Origin: an uncultured Prevotella sp.
GTDB taxonomy: Bacteria > Bacteroidota > Bacteroidia > Bacteroidales > Bacteroidaceae
Assembly: GCA_900552675.1 (NCBI GenBank)
Contig: USAI01000023.1
Location: 1 to 28,774 of the forward strand
Direction: 5' to 3'
DNA: 28,774 nt
In this document: positions 8,881-16,931 of the stretch, piece after piece
Position numbering within the stretch: the first letter of the stretch is position 1
Layout of the letters: every line of letters starts with the position of its first letter
Program-made: the position numbers and the translations under genes
The notes under the pieces: generated by a model
The model's input: the letters and a program-made list of their open reading frames with translations, nothing else
The model's database searches: none
Told to the model about the DNA's origin: nothing

Positions 8881-10350
8881 ATGCCTAAAGAAACAAAAGC
8901 CCTGCTGGATGGCTCCTTTAATGTGAGGAAGGCCATCATGTTTACGATAGCGGTCATCGTTACCGCTGTGTTATGGAACCTTCCTCTCGACGCCTATGGC
9001 ATCGACGGCCTTACGGTGGTGCAAGAACGCATTATCGCCATTTTTGCTTTGGCCACCATCTTGTGGATAACAGAAGCGATACCCTCATGGGCAACATCGG
9101 TGAGTGTTATCGGATTGTTGCTGTTCACCACGTCGAACAGCGCGTTTAATTTTATGCGTGAGGGCATTGACAAGAGCGAACTGCTGAGCCACACCTCTAT
9201 TATGGCTACTTTTGCCGACCCTATCATCATCTTGTTCTTGGGTGGCTTTATCTTGGCTATTGCCGCCACTAAGTCGGGCCTTGATGTGCTGCTGGCACGC
9301 ACGCTGATAAAGCCTTTTGGTACGAAGAGCGAAAACGTGCTGCTGGGCTTCATCCTCATCACGGGCGTGTTCTCAATGTTTGTGAGCAACACGGCCACGG
9401 CTGCCATGATGCTTACCTTCCTTACCCCCGTGTTCCGCTCATTGCCCCCCGATGGTAAAGGACGTATTGCACTGACACTGTCGATACCCGTAGCCGCTAA
9501 CATAGGTGGTATGGGCACACCCATCGGCACACCACCCAACGCCATTGCGCTGAAATATCTGAACGACCCCAACGGCCTTGACCTTAACTTGGGCTTTGGC
9601 GAGTGGATGGCTTTTATGATGCCGCTCACCATTGTGCTGCTGCTCATTGGCTGGATGCTGCTGAAGAAGTTTTTCCCCTTCACAAAAAAGAATATTCATC
9701 TTACCATTGGTGGCGAGCTGCAGCACAACTGGCGCACCGCGGTAGTGGCTATAACCTTTGTTGTTACGGTGGCACTGTGGATGCTGGATAAGGTAACTGG
9801 CGTGGGTGCCAATACTGTGGCTATGCTGCCCATCGTGGTGTTTGCCATTACGGGTGTGGTAACGGCTAAAGACCTGCAAGATATTAACTGGAGCGTTATC
9901 TGGATGGTGGCTGGTGGCTTTGCACTGGGTTTGGCCTTGAACGAGTCGGGTCTGGCCGAGAACGCTATTAAGAGTATTCCCTTCGGATCATGGTCAGCGT
10001 TGGCCATCCTTATCATCTCGGGCCTTATTTGCTATCTGCTCTCCAACTTTATTTCAAACACTGCTACCGCAGCGCTGCTGGTGCCTATCCTTGCCGTGGT
10101 GTGCAAGGGCATGGGCTCGTCGCTCGACGGCATTGGTGGCACCCCCACCGTGCTCATTGGCATTGCTGTAGCAGCATCGGTAGCAATGGCGTTGCCTATC
10201 AGTACGCCTCCTAATGCTATTGCTCACTCAACGGGTTTGGTTGAACAAAAGCAGATGATGAAGATTGGTGTTACCATGGGTATCATTGGTTTGGTGCTGG
10301 GCTACACCTTGCTCTTTGTCTTGGGCGAGATGCATCTGTTGTCGCGTTAA
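8881..10350 (+). CDS. DASS/SLC13-family sodium:anion symporter (di-/tricarboxylate or sulfate)
   Basis: The start at 8881 (MPKETKALLDG) gives 489 aa. An in-frame ATG at 8815 would add a charged, non-conserved 22 residues encoded inside the leader hairpin. The protein is very hydrophobic and has the two inverted-repeat signature pairs of the family: SNT at 169-171 with TPPN at 217-220, and SNT at 392-394 with TPPN at 442-445. In VcINDY-type proteins these tips bind sodium and the carboxylate. Family members couple sodium influx to uptake of succinate, malate, citrate or sulfate across the inner membrane. The exact substrate cannot be told. The gene has its own promoter and ends in a strong stem-loop. 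Confidence 0.93.
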   Translation: MPKETKALLDGSFNVRKAIMFTIAVIVTAVLWNLPLDAYGIDGLTVVQERIIAIFALATILWITEAIPSWATSVSVIGLLLFTTSNSAFNFMREGIDKSELLSHTSIMATFADPIIILFLGGFILAIAATKSGLDVLLARTLIKPFGTKSENVLLGFILITGVFSMFVSNTATAAMMLTFLTPVFRSLPPDGKGRIALTLSIPVAANIGGMGTPIGTPPNAIALKYLNDPNGLDLNLGFGEWMAFMMPLTIVLLLIGWMLLKKFFPFTKKNIHLTIGGELQHNWRTAVVAITFVVTVALWMLDKVTGVGANTVAMLPIVVFAITGVVTAKDLQDINWSVIWMVAGGFALGLALNESGLAENAIKSIPFGSWSALAILIISGLICYLLSNFISNTATAALLVPILAVVCKGMGSSLDGIGGTPTVLIGIAVAASVAMALPISTPPNAIAHSTGLVEQKQMMKIGVTMGIIGLVLGYTLLFVLGEMHLLSR

Positions 10351-10371
10351 AAACTTACAATATTAAATAAT

Positions 10372-10457
10372 AAAAGAACAACAAGAACATCTTTTTTTTC
10401 TCGGTAACACATAGTTGTGTGTTTGGAAAAAAGGATGTTCTTGTTGTTCTTTCTTTT
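10372..10457. terminator. long bidirectional terminator between convergent genes
   Basis: The 19-bp arm AAAGAACAACAAGAACATC at 10373-10391 is perfectly repeated in reverse complement at 10434-10452, extended by T/A runs on the loop side. T-rich tracts follow on both strands. It lies between the symporter gene (plus) and the efflux operon (minus), so it can end both transcripts. Confidence 0.8.
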
Positions 10458-10483
10458 TGGGGGATATGCCCGCAATGTACGGC

Positions 10484-11731
10484 TTAATACATCAGTGCTC
10501 GCACCTGCGACACAGCCAACTGTGCATCGCGTTCGGCCTCAAGCAATGCTGTGCGAGCCGAATAGTAGAACGACTGTTCAAGAAGATAATTGAGCACCGA
10601 CAGCTGTCCCGCCTCAAGCGAGCGACGCAAGAGGGCATCGTTGGTTGTGGCGGCAAGGTGGTCCTTCAGTTGCTGAGTAGTGGCGTTAAGGTCGGTGGCT
10701 TGCATGTAAAGCTGGTCGAGTGTTGACAACTGCTGTTGGCGAGCGTCGGCCAGGCTCAGCTGGCTGGCCACTTGTGTGGCACGTGCTGCCTTCACCTTGC
10801 GACGGGTGTTGCCCCACAGAGGGATGGAAAGGCCTATGCTCGGACCGCTATAGTTGTTGTCTTTGATGTATTCGCCCTGAAAGCCCACCGTAAACTCGGG
10901 CATGCCTTCAACCTTGGCCAATTTTACTGCTGCTGTGCTCTGTGCCAGCGAGGCTTCGGCCTGTGCCATGGCAGCAGTGTGTGGCATGGCCTCTTTCAGT
11001 GTGGCCAGCGGTGGTAGTGCAGTGGTGGCAGGGTAAACGGTGTCGGGCATGGCGATGGGTGCTCCTCCATTCAGGCGTTGCAAGGTTTGTGCCACGGCGG
11101 CACGGTCGGCCTTGGCGCGTTGCAGTTCGGCCTCGCTCACCGCTGTGTTCAACCTCACCTTATTCAGTTCAATAAGGTTTACGTCGCCATCGGTATATTT
11201 TTTTTCATACATCAGCATAATGTTGCGCGCCTCGTGGCAGCGGGTTTCCAGTTCGGCCTGCAAACGGTTGTAGTAAACCATCTGCACAAGGGCGGCATCG
11301 GCCTCGCTCATCACCTTCTGAAATGCTACTCTATATTCGGCCATGGCGGCTGTATTGGCTGCCTTTGATAGCTTGCGACGACGCCCTGTGAGCGCGCCCC
11401 AGTCGAGCGACTGTGTTACGGCCACATTGGTGCGAGGCTCTACCCCCTTAGGGCTACCAAACATATAGGCCACCTCGGCTTCAGGGTCGGGTAGGGCATT
11501 GTCGGCACAGTTGGCCAGCAAGGTGGCTTGCAGTTGGGCGTGCATGGCCTTCAATGTAGTGTTGTTACGTGCTATGGCTTGCATTTCATTGGCCCAAACC
11601 GTGAACGAGGTTGTGAGCACGGCCTCTGCTTCGCCTCTTTTCATGGCCTCGGCCTCTTGCCCCCACGCCGTTAGAACCGACGCCGAGAGCAAGAGCGAAG
11701 CCATGATGTTTTTATATATTATATGTGTCAT
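10484..11731 (-). CDS. TolC/CzcC-family outer-membrane efflux protein
   Basis: The 415-aa exported protein has an N-terminal signal (cleavage near TAWGQ, residue 25) and two outer-membrane-efflux repeats rich in Ala/Gln/Leu coiled-coil helices. Characteristic turns are visible, for example VAVTQSLDWGALTGRRR and GPSIGLSIPLWGNTRRKV. Such proteins trimerise into an outer-membrane and periplasmic channel for RND pumps. It is the last gene of the metal-efflux operon, starting 19 bp after the CzcA-type pump. An internal Met at residue 10 could also be the start. It is slightly shorter than typical CzcC proteins but covers both repeats. Confidence 0.9.
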   Translation of the reverse strand: MTHIIYKNIMASLLLSASVLTAWGQEAEAMKRGEAEAVLTTSFTVWANEMQAIARNNTTLKAMHAQLQATLLANCADNALPDPEAEVAYMFGSPKGVEPRTNVAVTQSLDWGALTGRRRKLSKAANTAAMAEYRVAFQKVMSEADAALVQMVYYNRLQAELETRCHEARNIMLMYEKKYTDGDVNLIELNKVRLNTAVSEAELQRAKADRAAVAQTLQRLNGGAPIAMPDTVYPATTALPPLATLKEAMPHTAAMAQAEASLAQSTAAVKLAKVEGMPEFTVGFQGEYIKDNNYSGPSIGLSIPLWGNTRRKVKAARATQVASQLSLADARQQQLSTLDQLYMQATDLNATTQQLKDHLAATTNDALLRRSLEAGQLSVLNYLLEQSFYYSARTALLEAERDAQLAVSQVRALMY

Positions 11732-11750
11732 TTTATGATCAAAAATGGTT

Positions 11751-14700
11751 TTATACAGTAACGTTGTTTTCTTTCTGCACCTTCATTGGCGCCATGAGCG
11801 GCACAATAACAAGGTTGAGCAGTGTGCTGGTGAGCAAGCCACCCAGCATTACTTGTGCCATGGGGCTTTGTATCTCATTTCCAGGCAGGTGGCTTCCTAA
11901 GGCTAAGGGGATGAGGGCCAAGCCCGAACTGAGCGCCGTCATAAGAATGGGCAGCAAACGGTCGAGCGAGCCACGCACCACCACCTCGCGATGGGAGAGG
12001 CCATGGCTGGACAATTCGTTATACTTATCAACCAGCAGCATACCGCCACGTGTGGCCATGCCAAAGAGCGAGATGAAGCCAATGATGGCGGGTATGCTGA
12101 TGACGCCACCCGTTACCACCAGCGCCATAACGCCACCTATGAGGGCGAGCGGCAGGTTCAGCAGCACCACCACACTCTGCTTCCATGAGCGAAACTGCAG
12201 GTAAAGCAGCAGTAAGATAACGATGATGCTCACCACCGAGAGGCCCAGCAACAGGCGCGAGGCAGCGGCTTCGCTCTCAAACTGTCCGCCATATTCAACG
12301 CGGTAGCCGTCGGGCATCTTCACCTTTGTTTCAATGGCTTGGCGCATATCGTTTACCACGCTGCGTATATCGCGCCCCTGTGCATTGGCCGATACCACCA
12401 ACTTGCGTTGTGCGTTCTCACGACTAATGGTGTTGGGGCCTGCCGACGATTCGATGTCGGCCATGTCAGAGAAAGCCACCTGTCGGCCATCGCCCGTGTC
12501 GATAAGCATATCGCGAATATGGTCTATCGAGTTGATATCTTCGTCGGCCATGCGCACGGTGAGGTCGAAGGTCTTGCCGCCATCTTGCACTTGGCTCACC
12601 ACCTCTCCACCTAAGGATACGTTTACACACTCGGCAAACTGTGGCAAGGTGATGCCATAGCTGGCCAGCAACGTACGGCGTGGGCGTATGATGAGCTGTG
12701 GGCGTTCAATCTGTTGTTCTACGTTGAGGTCGGTCACACCCTCAATGTTGTGTGTGGCTTGCTGTATCTGCATGCCCAGCGAGTGTAGGGTGGTGAGGTC
12801 GGGGCCAAAAATCTTGATGGCAATGCCCGCCTTGGTGCCCGACAGCATGGCGTCGATGCGGTGCGAGATGGGTTGTCCTATCTCTACGTTTACGCCAGGC
12901 AGCGTGCGCAGTTTGGCACGAATGTCGGCCATCACCTCGTCTTTACTACGGTCTTTCAGTGCGAAGGGCACCTCCATCTCGCTGGTATTCACGCCCAGGG
13001 CATGCTCGTCGAGCTCGGCACGGCCTGTCTTGCGTGCCACATCCTTCACCTCGGGCACCTGTAACAGCAGCTTCTCGGCCTGCTCGCCTATGCGGTCGCT
13101 CTCTTCAAACGACACGCCTGGCAGCGTGCTCACATTGATGGTGAACGACCCCTCGTTGAAGGGCGGCAAGAACGAACGTCCTAAACTGAAGAACAGCACC
13201 AGAGTGAGGGCTACCACAGCGCCTGTGCCTATCAAGATGGCACGCTTGGGTCCATCAAGCACTTTTATGAGCAACTGTTCGTAGCGCATCTTCATGGCTC
13301 GCACCCAGCGTGGCTCTTCGGTGCGCGCATGCTGACCGTCTTGTTGAGGGTCGGTAAGCAGATAGGCGCAGAGCACAGGAGTAAGGGTGAGGGCTACCAG
13401 CGTAGAGGCAAACAACGACACAATGAAGCTAATGCCCAGCGGTGCCAGCATGCGGCCTTCAAGCCCTGAAAGGAAGAACAGGGGCACGAAGCTCACCACG
13501 ATGATAAGTGTTGAATTGAGGATGGGCATACGCACCTCGTGCGAAGCATGAAAGATAACGTCAATCTTGCTTTGCCGTTGTTCCTTAGGTAGGAGGGCGT
13601 TTTTGCGTAGGCGTTTAAACACGTTCTCAACATCAACAATGGCATCGTCAACCAGCGAACCAATGGCAATGGCCATACCGCCAATACTCATAGTGTTGAT
13701 GGTGAGGCCCATAGCGTGCAGCACCAGCATGGTGATGAGCAACGACAAGGGAATGGTGACGAGCGAGATAACGGTGGTGCGAGCGTTCATCAAGAAGATG
13801 AACAGGACGAGCACCACGAAGATGCCACCCTCAACCAGCGACTTCTTAATATTTGAGATAGACGAGTCGATGAAGTTTTGCTGACGATAGAGCTGCGTGT
13901 TTACCTTTATATCTTTAGGCAATGACGCTTGCATCTGTGCCACCACGGCATCCAGTTTCTCGGTAAGTTCCAGCGTGCTGGTTGACGGCTGCTTGGTAAC
14001 GGTGAGCAGCACGGCAGGCTTGCCCGACACTGAGGCCAAACCCATCTTGGGGCTCTTCGGGCCCATCTGCACATCGGCAATGTCGGACAACACAATGGGT
14101 TGCCCCTTGGGGGTAGTGCCCACCACGGCTTGCCCCATTTGCTGGGTGCTGCTGGTCGACAGCATACCGCGCACAATATATTCGTTTCCGCGCTCATACA
14201 GCACACCACCCGAGGCATTGCGGTTCATGTTGCGGGTGGCATCCATCACCTGTGTAAGCGTAACACCATAATGGCGCATACGTTCGGGGTGCAAGCGTAT
14301 CTGATATTCCATCAGGTCGCCACCCATCACCGTTACCTGTGCCACGCCACCCGTAGAGAGCAGCTGCGGACGTACTGTCCAGTCGGCCAAGGTGCGCAGG
14401 TCGCCCAGCGAGGTTGAGTCGGCCGTTAAGCCAATAAACATCACCTCGCCCAAGATGCTCGACTGTGGGCCCAGCGTGGGCTGTCCTACGCCTGAGGGCA
14501 AGGCGTCGCCAATGGTGGCCAACTTCTCTGACACAATTTGTCGGTCGCGATAGATGTCGGTTCCCCAATCAAATTCTACCCACACCACTGAGAAGCCTGT
14601 GGTAGACGATGATCGTACGCGGCGCACATCGGTGGCGCCATTTACAGCGGTTTCTATCGGGAAGGTTACGAGGCGTTCTACCTCTTCTGATGCCATGCCC

Positions 14701-14861
14701 TGCGCCTCGGTCATCACCACCACGGTGGGGGCGTTGAGGTCAGGAAAGACATCCACTTCCATCTTGCTTGCCGTCCACATGCCCACAATTATCAGCAGCA
14801 CGCTGAAGAAAAGGATGACAGGGCGGTTATGCAATGAAAAAGATATTATCTTGTTTAGCAC
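11751..14861 (-). CDS. czcA: CzcA/CusA-type heavy-metal RND efflux pump
   Basis: The 1036-aa protein has the full RND layout: TM1 near the N-terminus, two large periplasmic loops and twelve TM segments. The heavy-metal (HME) proton-relay signature in TM4, GSLVDDAIVDVEN (401-413), has Asp405, Asp406 and Glu412. This resembles the CusA/SilA form more than the DFG-DGA form of CzcA. However, the CusA metal-site Met (position 573) is not conserved; the region reads NEGSFTINVSTLPG. The His-rich neighbours also point to divalent cations such as zinc, cobalt or nickel. The protein pumps metal from periplasm or cytoplasm through the adaptor and TolC-like channel, driven by protons. The substrate metal is inferred, not shown. 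Confidence 0.95.
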   Translation of the reverse strand: MLNKIISFSLHNRPVILFFSVLLIIVGMWTASKMEVDVFPDLNAPTVVVMTEAQGMASEEVERLVTFPIETAVNGATDVRRVRSSSTTGFSVVWVEFDWGTDIYRDRQIVSEKLATIGDALPSGVGQPTLGPQSSILGEVMFIGLTADSTSLGDLRTLADWTVRPQLLSTGGVAQVTVMGGDLMEYQIRLHPERMRHYGVTLTQVMDATRNMNRNASGGVLYERGNEYIVRGMLSTSSTQQMGQAVVGTTPKGQPIVLSDIADVQMGPKSPKMGLASVSGKPAVLLTVTKQPSTSTLELTEKLDAVVAQMQASLPKDIKVNTQLYRQQNFIDSSISNIKKSLVEGGIFVVLVLFIFLMNARTTVISLVTIPLSLLITMLVLHAMGLTINTMSIGGMAIAIGSLVDDAIVDVENVFKRLRKNALLPKEQRQSKIDVIFHASHEVRMPILNSTLIIVVSFVPLFFLSGLEGRMLAPLGISFIVSLFASTLVALTLTPVLCAYLLTDPQQDGQHARTEEPRWVRAMKMRYEQLLIKVLDGPKRAILIGTGAVVALTLVLFFSLGRSFLPPFNEGSFTINVSTLPGVSFEESDRIGEQAEKLLLQVPEVKDVARKTGRAELDEHALGVNTSEMEVPFALKDRSKDEVMADIRAKLRTLPGVNVEIGQPISHRIDAMLSGTKAGIAIKIFGPDLTTLHSLGMQIQQATHNIEGVTDLNVEQQIERPQLIIRPRRTLLASYGITLPQFAECVNVSLGGEVVSQVQDGGKTFDLTVRMADEDINSIDHIRDMLIDTGDGRQVAFSDMADIESSAGPNTISRENAQRKLVVSANAQGRDIRSVVNDMRQAIETKVKMPDGYRVEYGGQFESEAAASRLLLGLSVVSIIVILLLLYLQFRSWKQSVVVLLNLPLALIGGVMALVVTGGVISIPAIIGFISLFGMATRGGMLLVDKYNELSSHGLSHREVVVRGSLDRLLPILMTALSSGLALIPLALGSHLPGNEIQSPMAQVMLGGLLTSTLLNLVIVPLMAPMKVQKENNVTV

Positions 14862-14981
14862 AATTCTTGAATGTTAATTCGGTAAATAAATATTTAAACC
14901 CTATATCTTCGATATGTAAGATAGTTGACGAGGAGATGAGCCGTTTGGGTTTATACTTTAACAGCAATTATCAAGGAAAAG

Positions 14982-15023
14982 CAAATCTCCTTGTCTGCTT
15001 GTTTACTCGTCACTCGTCAACTA
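14982..15023. repeat. second copy of the CTTGTC/CTCGTCAACT repeat array
   Basis: The stretch from AAATCTCCTTGTC to ACTCGTCAACTA repeats the words of 79-140, including the lead-in CAAATCTCCTTGTC. It fills part of the unusually long (165 bp) gap between the adaptor and pump genes of one operon. Confidence 0.6.
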
Positions 15024-15026
15024 AAC

Positions 15027-16202
15027 TTAATGATGATGTCCCTCTGGCACTACGCTGGCACTGGCCGCTAAGCGCACCTGTGTGGCACCCTGTGTTACCA
15101 CCTTGTCGCCAGCCTTCAGGCCGCCCAATATCTCGATACGTTTGCCATCGGTGGCGCCTGTCTTTACCTCTACGCGGCGATATACGTCGTGGCCCGTCTG
15201 TACATATACAAAGAAAAGACCCTGTGCCTCTGTTACCGCTGCCGACGGTACGGTCAGCACACCGCTGCGCTGCGCACCGAGCAGATATACTTCAGCAAAG
15301 CTGCCTGCCACAATGTCGCCACTGTTATTAAACTCGAAGATGACGGGCACAAAGAAGTCGTCGGTGTCAGAGGCTTTTCCCTTCGACACCAGTCGGCCAC
15401 CCAACTCGCTGATTGAATAGATGCGATGGTCGCTGTCGTAAGCCATGCGGAAGTTGGCCGACACTATGCGTGGCAACATGCCGTAGCAGCGTTCGGGCAC
15501 ATCGGCACGCAGCTGCACATGTCGGCTTTGCGTCACCGTGGCCAAGGCCTGACCCGCCGATACATAGTCGCCAGGTTTTACGAGCAGGTTTTTAATATAG
15601 CCACTGATGGGGGTGGACATAGCGCGACGTTGCGCTGCCGACCCTAAACTCTTAGCCGTGGCCGACGCTGCCTCATAACGTTGGCGCGCATCTTCCAGTT
15701 CGCGTTGCGAGATAATGTGGTCGGTGGCCAACTTCTTAGCGCGCTCATAGGCCAGCTCGGCGGCCTTGGCTTCGCTCTGTGCCACGGCAGCGGGGTTGCC
15801 GTCGGCCATCTGTTGGGCATCAATCACAAACAGTGTTTTTCCTGCGTTTACAGCCACGCCCTCGGTCAGGCTCTTTCCTGTAAAACTTACTATGCCTGGC
15901 ATCGTAGCCGTTACCGTAGCCTCGGCTCCCTGAGCAGGTAGCACACGTCCGCTCACGTGCACCACTTCGGCAAAGGTTGAGGGCTGCAGCGTTTCAACCT
16001 TCAGGTTGCACGCCTTGGCTTGTGCATCGGTAAAATGAATATCATCGGTGCCGTGCTCGTCATGGGCATCGGCTTTAGTGGTTTCATGCTCGTCGGCATC
16101 ATGGTCGTGATCGTGGTCATGGTCATCGTGAGCACCATGACACGCCAGCAACGACATAGCTGCAATGGCAGCCATGCACATGCTTAAATATTTTATGTTC
16201 AT
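15027..16202 (-). CDS. czcB: CzcB-type periplasmic adaptor (membrane-fusion) lipoprotein
   Basis: This 391-aa lipoprotein has a signal with lipobox SLLAC (Cys21). A His/Asp/Glu-rich segment (about 22-55, starting HGAHDDHDHDHDHDADEHE) can bind metal ions. Next come the barrel-sandwich hybrid, an alpha-hairpin (roughly 150-200, rich in Ala/Glu/Arg) and beta-barrel domains ending in KVVTQGATQVRLAASA. The C-terminus is again His-rich (GHHH). Adaptors of this family connect the RND pump to the outer-membrane channel and may hand over metal. It is the first RND component transcribed, 107 bp after the small His-rich gene and 165 bp before the pump gene. Confidence 0.92.
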   Translation of the reverse strand: MNIKYLSMCMAAIAAMSLLACHGAHDDHDHDHDHDADEHETTKADAHDEHGTDDIHFTDAQAKACNLKVETLQPSTFAEVVHVSGRVLPAQGAEATVTATMPGIVSFTGKSLTEGVAVNAGKTLFVIDAQQMADGNPAAVAQSEAKAAELAYERAKKLATDHIISQRELEDARQRYEAASATAKSLGSAAQRRAMSTPISGYIKNLLVKPGDYVSAGQALATVTQSRHVQLRADVPERCYGMLPRIVSANFRMAYDSDHRIYSISELGGRLVSKGKASDTDDFFVPVIFEFNNSGDIVAGSFAEVYLLGAQRSGVLTVPSAAVTEAQGLFFVYVQTGHDVYRRVEVKTGATDGKRIEILGGLKAGDKVVTQGATQVRLAASASVVPEGHHH

Positions 16203-16309
16203 TGTTCTTGTTGTATTTTTTGGTTGTCAGTATGATGATAATTGCCCAGTTCTTGCTTAGGCAAGCGGCAAAACTAACAGCATGTCATAGACATGCGAAA
16301 CTTGAGTTT

Positions 16310-16762
16310 TTACAATACAACAAGAGTAGGAGGGCCGCGTCGTTTCCAGTGCTTGGCGTGGCAGCCAGCCAGCAATGCAGCATTGGCCGACACAAAACCG
16401 TTTGTGCCAGTAGTTGCAAAAAGATATGAATAAAAATAATGATTGTTCCAAAAGTCGGGAGAAAGGCACAAAGGGGTTCCTCCACCAAAGCCATCATTGC
16501 CGCCAAAGCCTCCGCCCATATTATCATGAGCCAGCTGTGTAGTAAAATCTTTTTGGCCTATGGGTAAGAACAGGTGGTGCTGTTCAAGCTTTAGGTTGTG
16601 ACAATGATGCGTATGCTCATCGTTTATGCGCCCATCTTTTTGGCACATCTGTACCGACACGCAAAACGCTCCACCCTCGTGATGATGGTGGGGAAGAAGC
16701 ACGAGCACGAGCAACACCACTGTGGCTAATGCCGCCAAATATTTGCGTACGGATGATTTCAC
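16310..16762 (-). CDS. small exported His/Cys-rich protein at the head of the metal-efflux operon
   Basis: The product is 150 aa. A hydrophobic N-terminal segment (about 8-24) is followed directly by HHHHEGG, then CQKDGRINDEHTHHCHNLKLEQHH with alternating His and Cys, a Gly-rich stretch (GGGFGGNDGFGGG) and a tryptophan/tyrosine patch. The His/Cys clusters look like periplasmic metal ligands. Short proteins of this sort are found next to heavy-metal RND operons in Bacteroidales (possibly the DUF6769 group; not verified). It probably buffers or senses metal and is the first gene of the operon. No enzymatic motif is seen. Confidence that it is a real gene is good; the function is inferred from context. 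Confidence 0.75.
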   Translation of the reverse strand: MKSSVRKYLAALATVVLLVLVLLPHHHHEGGAFCVSVQMCQKDGRINDEHTHHCHNLKLEQHHLFLPIGQKDFTTQLAHDNMGGGFGGNDGFGGGTPLCLSPDFWNNHYFYSYLFATTGTNGFVSANAALLAGCHAKHWKRRGPPTLVVL

Positions 16763-16764
16763 AA

Positions 16765-16790
16765 TGCAAAATTACTACTTTAATTTTGCA
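16765..16790. promoter_or_regulatory. 10-bp perfect inverted repeat, candidate operator of the efflux operon
   Basis: TGCAAAATTA at 16765-16774 and TAATTTTGCA at 16781-16790 form a perfect inverted repeat with a 6-bp spacer, two bases upstream of the His-rich gene's start codon. Its size and symmetry suit a dimeric repressor or metal-responsive regulator. No such regulator gene is in the window. Confidence 0.45.
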
Positions 16791-16849
16791 ATTGGGTTGC
16801 AAACTTGTGCTTTATATTATTTTATGATTTTCTTTTCTGAAACACAACA

Positions 16850-16903
16850 CGCCCTGTAAAGACAAAAGCCATAAACGAATGGGTCTTTAGCCTTTACAGG
16901 GCG
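16850..16903 (-). terminator. stem-loop after the second NagA gene
   Basis: CGCCCTGTAAAG at 16850-16861 pairs perfectly with CTTTACAGGGCG at 16892-16903. An inner, overlapping TAAAGAC/GTCTTTA pairing is also possible. The T tract on the minus strand is poor, so termination is likely but not typical. Confidence 0.5.
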
Positions 16904-16931
16904 CATAAACATTTATAGATAATTGAATTTC

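Noticed and set aside
8994..9683. 229-codon minus-strand ORF opposite the symporter gene
   Set aside because: Antisense shadow of a well-conserved membrane transporter; no independent support.
16767..16774. TAATTTTG on the minus strand as the -7 box of the metal operon
   Set aside because: It lies only four bases before the start codon and no TTTG is 19-21 bp upstream (nearest are 14 and 25), so it was treated as part of an operator-like palindrome.
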